A DNA stretch of 64,000 nt from Nitrospirillum iridis (GTDB taxonomy: Bacteria > Pseudomonadota > Alphaproteobacteria > Azospirillales > Azospirillaceae): positions 62,001-126,000 of the forward strand of contig NZ_JACIIZ010000012.1 in NCBI RefSeq assembly GCF_014205765.1, read 5' to 3'. Below the pieces are notes generated by a model that ran no database searches, was not told the origin of the DNA, and saw nothing but the letters and a program-made list of their open reading frames with translations. Each line of letters begins with the position of its first letter. The stretch's first letter is position 1. The translations under genes were made by a program, and so were the position numbers. Positions 8,071-16,345 of the stretch are shown piece after piece.

Positions 8071-9336
8071 TTACGACTTGCCCTTCGCGTGATAGCTGAT
8101 GCGCCAGACGGTGCCGCCGACATCGTCGGCCACCAGCAGGCTGCCGTCATGGGCCAGGGCCAGACCCACGGGGCGGCCCCAGACCTGCGCCGGGTTGGTG
8201 CCGGGCAGCCAGAAGCCGGTGGCGAAGTTCACATAGTGGCCGGCGGGGCGGCCATGGGTGAAGGGCACATAGACGATCTTGTAGCCGGTGGGCTTCGCCT
8301 TGTTCCAGGAGCCATGAAGGGTGACGAAGGCGCCCCCCTGGTAGTCGGCCGGGAACTGGTGGCCGGTGTAGAACAACAGGCCCAGCGGGGCGGAGTGGGC
8401 GTCGAACAGCAAGTCGGGCACGATGGCCTTGGCCACCAGGTCAGGCCGCTTGTCGGCGAAGTCCGGCTGCGGATGGTTGCCGATGTAGGAATAGGGCCAG
8501 CCGTAGAAGCCCTCGGGCTGCAACCGGGTCATGTAATCGGGCACAAGGCCGTCACCCAGGCCGTCACGCTCATTCACCACGGCGTAGAGGTCGTCGGTGC
8601 CGGGGTAGAATTGCAGGCCCACCGGGTTGCGGGTGCCCGAGGCGAAGACGCGCTTGACCGAGCCATCCATGTTGAACTCGGTCACGGTGGCGTGGGGCCG
8701 CGGATCCTCGGCGATGTTGCTCAGGGAACCGATGCCGACGAAGAAGCTTTTGCCGTCGGGCGCGAATTCCAGGGTGCGGGTGGGGTGGCCCTTGGGCTGG
8801 CCCAAGGCGCCGTCCGGCGTCACCTGGACGCGGTCGCCCGCCGGCTTGGTGTCGCCGTCCTTGTAGGGGATCTTCCACACCGCCCTGATGTCGCCCACCC
8901 ACAGATAGCCATCGTGGAATTCGATGCCGTAGGGGCGGTCAAAACCGGCCGCGAAGGTGATGACCTCATCGGCCTTGCCCGTGCCCTTGGCGTCGCGCAG
9001 CAAGGTGATCTCCCCCGGATTGGCCTGGCGGGCCAGGAAGACGTCCCCGTTGGGGGCGACGGTCAGGTTGCGGGCGTGGCTGAGCCCCGTGGCGAAGACG
9101 GAGACGGTGAAACCCTTGGGCACGTTCAGGGTGGCGTCGGCCGGCCGCGCCACCTCCTCCGACGAATTGCCCACCCCCTCGGTGGCATAGGGCGCCGGCA
9201 GATCGGCGGCGCGGATCTGGATGCGCTGCCCCACCTTCTGCTCAGGGTTGTCGGTTGGGGATGCCGCCCAGGCCGGCGCCAGGGCGCCCAGCCCAAGACT
9301 GAGGACGGACAGGACGGCAAGGCTGTTGCGGCGCAT
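8071..9336 (-). CDS. PQQ-dependent sugar/sorbosone dehydrogenase-like protein
   Basis: Secreted six-bladed beta-propeller of the soluble aldose/L-sorbosone dehydrogenase group, 421 aa. A signal peptide is visible (MRRNSLAVLSVLSLGLGALA, cut near AWA-ASP). Typical segments are GLSHARNLTVAPNGDVFLA, FDRPYGIEFHDGYLWVG, ASGTRNPVGLQF, LQPEGFYGWPYSY and SAPLGLLFYTG with an AFVTLHGSWN region. The ATG at 9336 gives the signal peptide; an upstream in-frame start adds 22 unrelated residues. Substrate and cofactor are assigned only by family, and no pqq genes are nearby. Confidence 0.83.
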   Translation of the reverse strand: MRRNSLAVLSVLSLGLGALAPAWAASPTDNPEQKVGQRIQIRAADLPAPYATEGVGNSSEEVARPADATLNVPKGFTVSVFATGLSHARNLTVAPNGDVFLARQANPGEITLLRDAKGTGKADEVITFAAGFDRPYGIEFHDGYLWVGDIRAVWKIPYKDGDTKPAGDRVQVTPDGALGQPKGHPTRTLEFAPDGKSFFVGIGSLSNIAEDPRPHATVTEFNMDGSVKRVFASGTRNPVGLQFYPGTDDLYAVVNERDGLGDGLVPDYMTRLQPEGFYGWPYSYIGNHPQPDFADKRPDLVAKAIVPDLLFDAHSAPLGLLFYTGHQFPADYQGGAFVTLHGSWNKAKPTGYKIVYVPFTHGRPAGHYVNFATGFWLPGTNPAQVWGRPVGLALAHDGSLLVADDVGGTVWRISYHAKGKS

Positions 9337-9552
9337 GTGTCGCTCGGGGATGCGGGGAAGTAATAGCGTTGTCACTCTCGGGGACTTCAACCATGTTCGC
9401 AAGATCGCAAGTGGGCCTATGCCGGACTGCCGAAACCGCCCTCCACCAGGGGCGCGGGGGTGGCCCCATGGCGCCCGCCCCCTGTGGTCCTGGACGGGAG
9501 GGCCGGCTTGGGGAATGATCCCCCTGACGCAACGAACCAGGGCTCACGCGAC

Positions 9553-9975
9553 ATGATCAGCCTGCTGATGAACATTCTATGGGTGGTGCTGTTCGGCTTC
9601 ACCGGGGCGCTGGCCTGGTTCCTGGCCGCGATCCTCATGGTGATCAGCATCGTCGGCATCCCCTGGGCCCGGGCCGCCTTCAACATGGGGCTGTTCGTGC
9701 TGTGGCCCTTCGGACAGGTGGCGGTGGACCGCCGCCTGCTGACGGGCCAGGAGGATATGGGCACCAGCCCGCTGGGCTTCCTGGGCAACGTCCTGTGGTT
9801 CCTGTTCGCCGGCTGGTGGCTGGCGCTGTACCATTTGGTCGCGGGCCTGCTGTGGTGCGTGACCATCATCGGCATTCCCTTCGGCTTCCAGCACTTCAAG
9901 TTCGCCGGCCTGGCGCTGGCCCCCATCGGCAAGGCCATCGTGCCGGTGGAGAGCTTGGGGATGCCCCGGTACTGA
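9553..9975 (+). CDS. yccF: YccF domain inner membrane protein
   Basis: 140-aa membrane protein with two repeated YccF (DUF307) units. Each holds a hydrophobic helix followed by an (I)IGIPxxxxxxK/R-type motif: ISIVGIPWARAAF in the first half and IIGIPFGFQHFKFAGLALAPIG in the second. Family members have about 140-150 aa and are inner-membrane proteins of unknown function. The ATG at 9553 is chosen because the upstream in-frame extension is hydrophilic and non-homologous. It is a single gene between two minus-strand genes. Confidence 0.88.
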   Translation: MISLLMNILWVVLFGFTGALAWFLAAILMVISIVGIPWARAAFNMGLFVLWPFGQVAVDRRLLTGQEDMGTSPLGFLGNVLWFLFAGWWLALYHLVAGLLWCVTIIGIPFGFQHFKFAGLALAPIGKAIVPVESLGMPRY

Positions 9976-10000
9976 AGTGCCGCGCGGCACCGGAGGGGCG

Positions 10001-11158
10001 TCACCCCCGCAAGGGCTCCAGCAAATCCGGAACGCGGTCGCGGTCCACAGCGTCCAGGAACTCATCGGCCAGGCGGTCGGTCTCGGCCACCGCCTGGCGC
10101 CAATAGCGTTGGCGCTGGACCGGGGCCAAGGCCGTGAAGTCCCGGCGGTCCGGAATCTTGCCATGGGGCAGGGCCGCCAGGAACTCCGCCGACGGGCACA
10201 GCAGCAGGGTGCGGGCAAGGGAGGCGGCGGCCGGCCGCCGCCAGGACAGACTTTTGTCGAACCAGCCCGGCACCACCTTGGGCCCGAAATGGGGGAACAG
10301 CACCAGGTCGCCGCCCCCCAGGTCGGGCCTATCCGGCGTGTCGGCCGCGTCGGACAGGTCCGGACCCGGTGTGAACGGGATGTCCAGGTGATAGTCCATG
10401 ATGCCGCCATCCATGTAGGCGCCGGGGCCGGCGCCGCCGATATCGCGCACCAGATCCAGCATGAAGGGGATGGCGCCGGAGGCCATCAGGGCGTCGCCCA
10501 TGTTGGCGGTGGTCAGGGCCACGCGATGGGTGGGGAAGCCGGCGGTGAGGTCGAAGGGATCGGCGCCGCGCGGGTCGGCGAACAGGGTGCGCTGAAAGAA
10601 CAGGGGCAAGCTACGGCGGCTGACCAGGTTGGCCAGACCCGCCGCGCCGATACCGGCGGCCAACGCCGCCGGGTGGCGGGCGCTGAGCATCCCCCGGCCC
10701 CGCACCGCCAGCACGAAAAGACGCATGCAGGGATGGGCCAGGATTTCCCGCGCGCCCTTGCGGTCCCCCTCGCCGCCGCCGCTCCTGTCGCCCGTTGACG
10801 GCGACCCCAGGATGATGTCCAGGAAGGCCCGGCTTTCCCGCGTCAGGGTGGGCATGGTCGCGTCGGACGGCACATACGCCAGATAGGCGTCCTCGAACCG
10901 CCGCAGCACCTCGCCCGGGTCGTGGCGCGCCATGGCGGCGAAGCGCCAGCTGCCGATGGAACTGCCCACCATGGCCAACGGCCGGGTACGGCCCTTGAAC
11001 CAGCGGGACAGGATGGCGCGGTCCAGCCGGGTCAGCGCCAGCCATTTGGGTCCGCCCGAGGCCCCCGCCATGGTTCCGAACAAGGCATCGGACACACCAT
11101 CGCGGCGCAGACGGGCCATGGCCTCCGGCCCAGCCAGGAAACGCAAGGCACGCGCCAC
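10001..11158 (-). CDS. Patatin-like phospholipase family protein
   Basis: 385-aa lipid acyl hydrolase of the patatin fold. The oxyanion-hole region GASGGPKWLAL is at residues 32-42, and the nucleophile elbow GSSIG at 65-69 has Ser67. The dyad Asp is in MDGGIMDYH (D250). A long alpha-helical insert separates the two. The start is a GTG with AAGGAGG 4 nt upstream, a strong ribosome site. Substrate is unknown. The gene stands alone, divergent from the small gene at 11329. Confidence 0.85.
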   Translation of the reverse strand: MARALRFLAGPEAMARLRRDGVSDALFGTMAGASGGPKWLALTRLDRAILSRWFKGRTRPLAMVGSSIGSWRFAAMARHDPGEVLRRFEDAYLAYVPSDATMPTLTRESRAFLDIILGSPSTGDRSGGGEGDRKGAREILAHPCMRLFVLAVRGRGMLSARHPAALAAGIGAAGLANLVSRRSLPLFFQRTLFADPRGADPFDLTAGFPTHRVALTTANMGDALMASGAIPFMLDLVRDIGGAGPGAYMDGGIMDYHLDIPFTPGPDLSDAADTPDRPDLGGGDLVLFPHFGPKVVPGWFDKSLSWRRPAAASLARTLLLCPSAEFLAALPHGKIPDRRDFTALAPVQRQRYWRQAVAETDRLADEFLDAVDRDRVPDLLEPLRG

Positions 11159-11328
11159 CCCATCCTCCTTCCCGTCCGCTTGAAATACGCCTTGAAACGG
11201 CGCTTAAACCCGCGCATGGCTTCGCCCCCGCACCATCCGCTATGATGGTTTCGGACCCGGCTGTCGCGCGGACGCGGCGCCGGGCATCACGCCATAAGCA
11301 TATGATTGTTATTCAAGGAGTTGCCACC

Positions 11329-11589
11329 ATGTCCACCCCCCATAAGCGCGCCATGGAAGCCGTGCTGGAAGCCGCCGACCTGGACATCAAGGCGGCCCTG
11401 GAGGAACAGGGCATCACCGACAAGCATTCGGATGAGGCCGACGACACCATCCTGGACGTCGCCATCCTGCACGCCTGGCGCATCTTCGTGCGCATCAACG
11501 AGGCCCAGGGCCTGACCGTCGACCCCGGCCTGTTCGTTGACCTGGCCAGCGAACTGGCCGAGGACATGGCCGAAGACCGGGACCAGTAA
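11329..11589 (+). CDS. Small acidic hypothetical protein
   Basis: 86 aa, strongly acidic and helical (for example DDTILDVAILHAWRIF and a C-terminal ELAEDMAEDRDQ). No family was recognised, and there is no membrane or signal segment. The ATG at 11329 has AAGGAG about 9 nt upstream, which decides it against the longer in-frame start at 11242. It lies immediately before the tRNA-Leu gene on the opposite strand. Confidence 0.75.
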   Translation: MSTPHKRAMEAVLEAADLDIKAALEEQGITDKHSDEADDTILDVAILHAWRIFVRINEAQGLTVDPGLFVDLASELAEDMAEDRDQ

Positions 11590-11608
11590 CAGGGAAAGGC
11601 CCCACCCA

Positions 11609-11695
11609 TGGTGCCCGCTGCCGGGATCGAACCGGCACGCCCGTGAGGGCGAGGGATTTTAAGTCCCTTGCGTCTACCTATTCCGCCAAGCGGGC
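11609..11695 (-). tRNA. tRNA-Leu (anticodon UAA)
   Basis: 87-nt class II tRNA on the minus strand. The acceptor GCCCGCT pairs with AGCGGGC, then A and an encoded CCA. The anticodon loop CTTAAAA gives UAA. The long variable arm GCCCTCACGGGC and TTCGATC in the T-arm are all visible. Confidence 0.97.
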
Positions 11696-11770
11696 ATCCA
11701 GGGTCGCGGTCGCTGGGAAACTAGCGGAGGTGGGGCGTGCAGGGCAAGGCCGGTTGAGGCCCTTGCCCGC

Positions 11771-12547
11771 TCACGCGGCCCCCTCCACCACCTCGGCCTC
11801 CGCCCCCTTGCCGCGCACCAGGGCCGCCACCTCGTCCGTCGCCGCCGACAGGCGGACGGCGTCCGGGCTGCGCAGCACCAGGCTGGTGGCGAAGCGCCCC
11901 TCGCGGTAGGTGGGGTAGCTGCCGATGTCCACGTCGGGATAGCGATCCTGGATGGCGCCCAGGCCCGCCGCCAGGTCCCCCTCGCCCACCAGGCAACGCA
12001 CGGTGCGGGCCAACACGACGGGCCCGCCCACCAGCCGGTTGGTCAGCCCGGCCAGCATGGCCTGCATGATGGATGGCACCCCGGCCATGACGAAGACGTT
12101 GCCGACCTGGAAGCCGGGCGCGGCCGAGACCGGGTTGTCGATCAGGATGCCGCCTTCCGGCACGTTGGCCATGCGCAGCCGCGCCTCATTCAACTCCCGC
12201 CCGCTGGCGGCGTAATGCGCCTCCAGCCGGCGCACCGCCTCCGGATCGCGCAGCAGGGGCACCCCGAAAGCCTTGGCGACGCAGGCCGCCGTGATGTCGT
12301 CATGCGTGGGGCCGATGCCGCCGGTGGTGAAGACATAGGTGTAGCGGGCGCGGGTCTGGTTCACCGCCTCGACGATCGCCGCCTCGTCATCGGCCACCAC
12401 CCGCGCCTCCTTCAACCGCACGCCCATCCCCCCCAGCACCTTGGCCAGGTGATTCAGGTTCACGTCCTGGGTGCGACCGGACAGGATTTCGTTGCCGATG
12501 ATCAGAAGACAGGCGGTGGGGGCGGCGGTCGCGGGCGCAACGGTCAT
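11771..12547 (-). CDS. CinA-type molybdopterin-binding domain protein
   Basis: 258 aa, matching the N-terminal MoCF-biosynthesis domain of CinA without the C-terminal nicotinamide-nucleotide amidase domain. Visible motifs are LLIIGNEILSGRTQDVN, FTTGGIGPTHDDIT, the GRELNEARLRMANVPEG loop and VFVMAGVPSIMQ. The two-protein arrangement is common in alphaproteobacteria; in CinA this domain has ADP-ribose pyrophosphatase activity, so that is a possible but unproven role here. The start ATG at 12547 leaves a short Ala/Pro leader. It follows tRNA-Leu on the same strand. Confidence 0.88.
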   Translation of the reverse strand: MTVAPATAAPTACLLIIGNEILSGRTQDVNLNHLAKVLGGMGVRLKEARVVADDEAAIVEAVNQTRARYTYVFTTGGIGPTHDDITAACVAKAFGVPLLRDPEAVRRLEAHYAASGRELNEARLRMANVPEGGILIDNPVSAAPGFQVGNVFVMAGVPSIMQAMLAGLTNRLVGGPVVLARTVRCLVGEGDLAAGLGAIQDRYPDVDIGSYPTYREGRFATSLVLRSPDAVRLSAATDEVAALVRGKGAEAEVVEGAA

Positions 12548-12838
12548 GGGGGCGGGCTTCCTGAAAGGCCGGGACGGGCCGGGGACGGAACGGACAGGGG
12601 ATTATAGGGGGAAACGCCCCGCCGCCAACCGCCGCGACCGCCGCCCTGGCCCCCATTCACGCCGTTGCCGGGCCGCGCCGATTCGGGCCCCTGCCCTGCC
12701 CGGGTTTGCCTTGCCGTAGGCCCGTGGCGCGCCTAAGTTCGGGGGGTGTGTCCGGCCATAGGTGCCGGACGCTGGTGTTTGGCCGGGCGGTATTCCAGCG
12801 CTGGACTGGGTGCTGCCCCGACGATTGGATTGACGAGC

Positions 12839-13684
12839 ATGAACAGAGGCGAAGCGGCCGCCGCCGCGGATGAAGAATACGAACTGGACGACCGCGGCAT
12901 CGTCATCCACGGGGCCGAGGGGTTCGCCGCCATGCGCAAGGCCGGCCAGACGGCCGCCGCCCTGCTGGACTACCTGACCCCCTTCGTCGTGCCCGGCGTG
13001 GCGACGGAAGAGATCGACCGGCTGTGCGAGGAGTGGACGCAAGGCCATGGCGCCAAGTCCGCCACCCTGGGCTATCGCGGATATCCCAAGTCCTGCTGCA
13101 TCTCCATCAACCATGTGGTCTGCCACGGCATTCCCAGCGACAAGCGCCTGCAGAAGGGCGACATCGCCAACATCGACGTCACCGTCATCGTCGATGGCTG
13201 GTTCGGCGACACCAGCCGCATGTTCCTGGTGGGCGACGATGTGCCGCTGAAGGCGCGCAAGCTGGTGGACGTGACCTATGAGGCGATGATGCGTGGCATC
13301 CAGGCGGTGCGCCCCGGCGCCACCCTGGGCGACATCGGCCACGCCATCCAGACCTTCGCCGAGGCCAACCGCTTCTCCGTCGTGCGCGATTTCTGCGGCC
13401 ACGGCGTGGGCAAGGTGTTCCACACCGCCCCGTCCGTCCTGCATTTCGGCAAGCCCGGCCAGGGCACGGAGTTGAAGGAAGGCATGATCTTCACCATCGA
13501 GCCGATGATCAACATCGGCCGCTATGACGTGAAGATCCTGTCCGATGGCTGGACCGCCGTGACCAAGGACAAGAGCCTGTCGGCGCAGTTCGAGCACACG
13601 GTGGGCGTGACCAAGGACGGCTGCGAGATCTTCACGCTGTCGCCGGCCGGCTTCCACCAGCCGCCGTATGTGACGCGGGCCTGA
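12839..13684 (+). CDS. map: Methionine aminopeptidase, type I
   Basis: Removes the initiator methionine from nascent proteins; 281 aa. The pita-bread fold metal ligands are visible: NIDVTVIVDGWFGDTSR (two Asp), FCGHGVGKVFHTAPSVLHF (His ligand and substrate His), MIFTIEPMIN (Glu) and AQFEHTVGVT (Glu). An acidic N-terminal extension of about 25 residues precedes the catalytic core. The ATG at 12839 follows a weak GAGC site. A strong terminator follows. Confidence 0.96.
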   Translation: MNRGEAAAAADEEYELDDRGIVIHGAEGFAAMRKAGQTAAALLDYLTPFVVPGVATEEIDRLCEEWTQGHGAKSATLGYRGYPKSCCISINHVVCHGIPSDKRLQKGDIANIDVTVIVDGWFGDTSRMFLVGDDVPLKARKLVDVTYEAMMRGIQAVRPGATLGDIGHAIQTFAEANRFSVVRDFCGHGVGKVFHTAPSVLHFGKPGQGTELKEGMIFTIEPMINIGRYDVKILSDGWTAVTKDKSLSAQFEHTVGVTKDGCEIFTLSPAGFHQPPYVTRA

Positions 13685-13708
13685 CCCGCCCCCCTCCGGC
13701 GTTCCACG

Positions 13709-13743
13709 AAAGCCCCACCCGATTCCCTCGGGTGGGGCTTTTC
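13709..13743 (+). terminator. Intrinsic terminator of map
   Basis: AGCCCCACCCGA pairs with TCGGGTGGGGCT across a small loop and is followed by TTTT. It starts 25 nt after the map stop. Confidence 0.9.
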
Positions 13744-13746
13744 ATG

Positions 13747-14217
13747 TCACGCCCGGGCCACCTGCGGCCCACGGGCCACCTGAAGGTGGCGATCCATCAG
13801 ATCGCTGACCGCCGCCTGGGTATGGGTCAGCACCTGGCGGAGCGTGCCCAGGGCGTCCGCCTCCGCCACCCCTTGGGTGGCGCGGCGCGCCAGGAAGCGG
13901 CTGATATGGGCCAGGCGCGGCGTCCCCATTTCCGCGGCCGTGCCGGTCAGCAGATAGGCGTAGTGACGGACGCCGTCCACGGCCCCCAGTTGCAGCGCCA
14001 GATCCAGTCCCACACCGGCGTCGACCAGGCATTCGGCGTAGAGCGCCAGGATCTCCGACAACGCCCGGTCGCCCAGCGACCCGGCATAGCGGCGCAGCCG
14101 TTCCTCCTCCACCAGCGGGATACCCGGCAACGGCTCCAGCCCACGCTCCTCCACCATGCCGGGAGCCTTGTCGGCACGGGACGCCTTGGCGGCGGACAGC
14201 GGAATGGGACTGGGCAT
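13747..14217 (-). CDS. Hypothetical helical protein
   Basis: 156 aa, unrecognised. The sequence is mainly amphipathic helix from residue 35 to the end, with segments such as EERLRRYAGSLGDRALSEIL and RLAHISRFLARRATQG; no signal peptide or membrane span is seen. The spacing of short helices resembles four-helix bundles (Hpt-like), but no clear phosphoacceptor motif was found, so no function is given. The ATG at 14217 has AGAGGAG about 10 nt upstream, which rules out the longer in-frame start at 14529. Its stop abuts the map terminator, which may serve both strands. Confidence 0.72.
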   Translation of the reverse strand: MPSPIPLSAAKASRADKAPGMVEERGLEPLPGIPLVEEERLRRYAGSLGDRALSEILALYAECLVDAGVGLDLALQLGAVDGVRHYAYLLTGTAAEMGTPRLAHISRFLARRATQGVAEADALGTLRQVLTHTQAAVSDLMDRHLQVARGPQVARA

Positions 14218-14467
14218 GTCGGCGGATCTCCTCTGATCGAGCGAGGTAACCTCAAAGCAATAGATATGCCAGGCGATCACCAACCCGCCGCCGGCAGTGA
14301 TTCCCGCGAGTCGCCCCTGCCGCGCGCCCGGGGTATCCCGGGCGGCCGACGCCGCGCCCTTGCCGGCAAGCAGATTTTGCCGGGGCGATTCGGCCCCGCC
14401 CGCCGTCAGCGCCACCCCTGGCAGGTGCAAGCCCCAGGCCCTATACTGCCGGGGCGGGTAACGGGGG

Positions 14468-15220
14468 ATGGGCATGGGCCGACGGGAAGACGAGAACGCC
14501 GCGCTGGAGCTGGATCTGCCGGGCCCCACGGCCCCCGCCAGGGAACCGCCGCCCCATTACCACGGCCATCGCGACCGCCTGCGCGAGCGCTTCCTCAGCC
14601 AGGGGCCGGAGGCCCTGCAGGATTACGAGCTGGTGGAACTGCTGCTGTTCCAGGCCATCCCCCGGCGCGACGTGAAGCCCCTGGCCAAGGAGTTGCTGGC
14701 CCGCTTCGGCTCCTTCTGGGGCCTGGTGTCGGCGCCGGTGGCGGTGCTGCGCGACGAGTTCAAGCTGAGCGACGCCGCCATTGGCGCCATCAAGGTGGTG
14801 GCCGCCGCTGCATTACGCATGGCAAGACGCGAATTGCTGGACCGGCCGGTGCTGTCGTCGTGGCAGATGCTGCTGGATTATTGCCAGGGCGCCCTGGCGC
14901 ATGAGCCGGTGGAGCAGTTCCGCGTGCTGTTCCTGGATGGCCGCCACGCCCTGCTGCGCGACGAGGTGCAGCAGCGCGGCACGGTCAACCAGACGGCGGC
15001 CTATCCGCGCGAAGTGCTGAAACGCGCGTTGGAGCTGGGGGCCAGCGGCCTCATCCTGGTCCACAATCACCCCAGCGGCGACCCCAGCCCCAGCCGGGCC
15101 GACATCCAGATGACCAAGGCTATCGCCGAGGCCGCCAAGGCCCTGGAAATCGCCCTGCACGACCATCTGGTCATCGGCCGCGGCCGGCACTTCAGCTTCC
15201 GCGCGCAGGGGCTTCTCTAA
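14468..15220 (+). CDS. radC: RadC family (JAB/MPN domain) protein
   Basis: 250 aa with an N-terminal helix-hairpin-helix region (GPEALQDYELVELLLF and the following 50 residues) and a C-terminal JAB1/MPN domain. The JAMM zinc motif reads HNHPSGDPSPSRAD, with the distal Glu earlier in the domain. RadC was once called a DNA repair protein, but its biochemical role is still unclear. The ATG at 14468 is used; an in-frame ATG two codons later is equally possible. The 250 nt upstream contains no other supported gene. Confidence 0.93.
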   Translation: MGMGRREDENAALELDLPGPTAPAREPPPHYHGHRDRLRERFLSQGPEALQDYELVELLLFQAIPRRDVKPLAKELLARFGSFWGLVSAPVAVLRDEFKLSDAAIGAIKVVAAAALRMARRELLDRPVLSSWQMLLDYCQGALAHEPVEQFRVLFLDGRHALLRDEVQQRGTVNQTAAYPREVLKRALELGASGLILVHNHPSGDPSPSRADIQMTKAIAEAAKALEIALHDHLVIGRGRHFSFRAQGLL

Positions 15221-15253
15221 TGGTGGCCCATAGGGCCATAGTCGCCGCCGACC

Positions 15254-16303
15254 TCAGAGCCGGGTGACATCCAGCACGGCCTGGGCGAAAGCCTGTGGCG
15301 CCTCCTGCGGCAGGTTGTGACCGATGCCGCCGGTCACCAGGCGGTGGGTGTAAGGGCCGGTGAATTTGGCGGCGTAGGCGGCTGGTTCGGGATGCGGGGC
15401 GCCGTTGGCGTCGCCCTCCAGCGTTATGGTTGGCACGGTAATGACGGGGGCGGCGGCCAGCCGCCGCTCGACCGCGTCATACTGCGCCTCCCCCTCCGCC
15501 AGGCCCAGCCGCCAGCGGTAGTTGTGGACGACGATGTCGACGTGGTCGGGGTTGTCGAAGGCGGCGGCCGAGCGCAGGAAGGTGGCGTCGTCGAAGCGCC
15601 ATCGCGGTGAGGCCAACTGCCAGATCAGGCGGTTGAAGTCCACACGGTTGGCCTCATAGCCCTGCCGGCCGCGCTCGGTCGCGAAATAGAACTGATACCA
15701 CCAGGACAGCTCCGCCTTGGGCGGCAGGGGCTTTCTGCCCACCTCCTGACTGCCGATCAGATAGCCGCTGACCGACACCAGGGCGCGGCACCGCTCCGGC
15801 CAAAGGGCGGCGACGATGTCGGCGGAGCGGGCGCCCCAGTCGAAGCCGGCGACCACCGCCTTTTCGATCTTCAATGCGTCCATCAGGGCGATGACGTCAG
15901 CGGCCACCGCCGCCTGCTGGCCATTGCGCGGCGTCTGATCCGACAGGAAGCGGGTGGTGCCGTGGCCGCGCAGATGCGGGACGATGACGCGATAGCCCGC
16001 CGCCGTCAGGACGGGCACGACATCGACAAAGGCGTGGATGTCGTAAGGCCAGCCGTGCAGCAGGATGATCGCGGGGCCGTTGGCGGGGCCGGCATCGACA
16101 TGGCCGATGGACAGCGGCCCGGCGACGGTCTGCTTCAGCCCGGTGAAGACGGGCACGGCACCGCCTGGACGCGAGGCGGGCGGATCGGACACGTCCGCCT
16201 TGGCGGATCCGATGAAGCCGAACCGGGCGGCGGCGGCCGTGGCTGCGGCGGCCCCGAACAGGTGGCGGCGGGCCAGGTTCACGGACAAGGAGGGGGCAGA
16301 CAT
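15254..16303 (-). CDS. Alpha/beta hydrolase, epoxide hydrolase-like, Tat-exported
   Basis: 349 aa. The N-terminus has a twin-arginine-type signal (ARRHLFGAAAATAAAA), suggesting folded export to the periplasm. The hydrolase core has HGWPYD in the oxyanion region (residues 83-88), a nucleophile elbow AGFDWGARS with Asp155, and the catalytic His in GGIGHNLPQ. The Asp nucleophile fits epoxide hydrolases and haloalkane dehalogenases, not esterases. The ATG at 16303 has GGAGA 8 nt upstream. It lies downstream of dipZ on the same strand with a 42-nt gap, so the two may be co-transcribed. Confidence 0.87.
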   Translation of the reverse strand: MSAPSLSVNLARRHLFGAAAATAAAARFGFIGSAKADVSDPPASRPGGAVPVFTGLKQTVAGPLSIGHVDAGPANGPAIILLHGWPYDIHAFVDVVPVLTAAGYRVIVPHLRGHGTTRFLSDQTPRNGQQAAVAADVIALMDALKIEKAVVAGFDWGARSADIVAALWPERCRALVSVSGYLIGSQEVGRKPLPPKAELSWWYQFYFATERGRQGYEANRVDFNRLIWQLASPRWRFDDATFLRSAAAFDNPDHVDIVVHNYRWRLGLAEGEAQYDAVERRLAAAPVITVPTITLEGDANGAPHPEPAAYAAKFTGPYTHRLVTGGIGHNLPQEAPQAFAQAVLDVTRL

Positions 16304-16345
16304 AGGAAATCTCCTGCGCAAACGGGGGGAAAGGCGGGGGACGGC

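Noticed and set aside
11609-11695. tRNA-associated integration site
   Set aside because: No integrase, att duplication or foreign gene block next to any of the four tRNAs.
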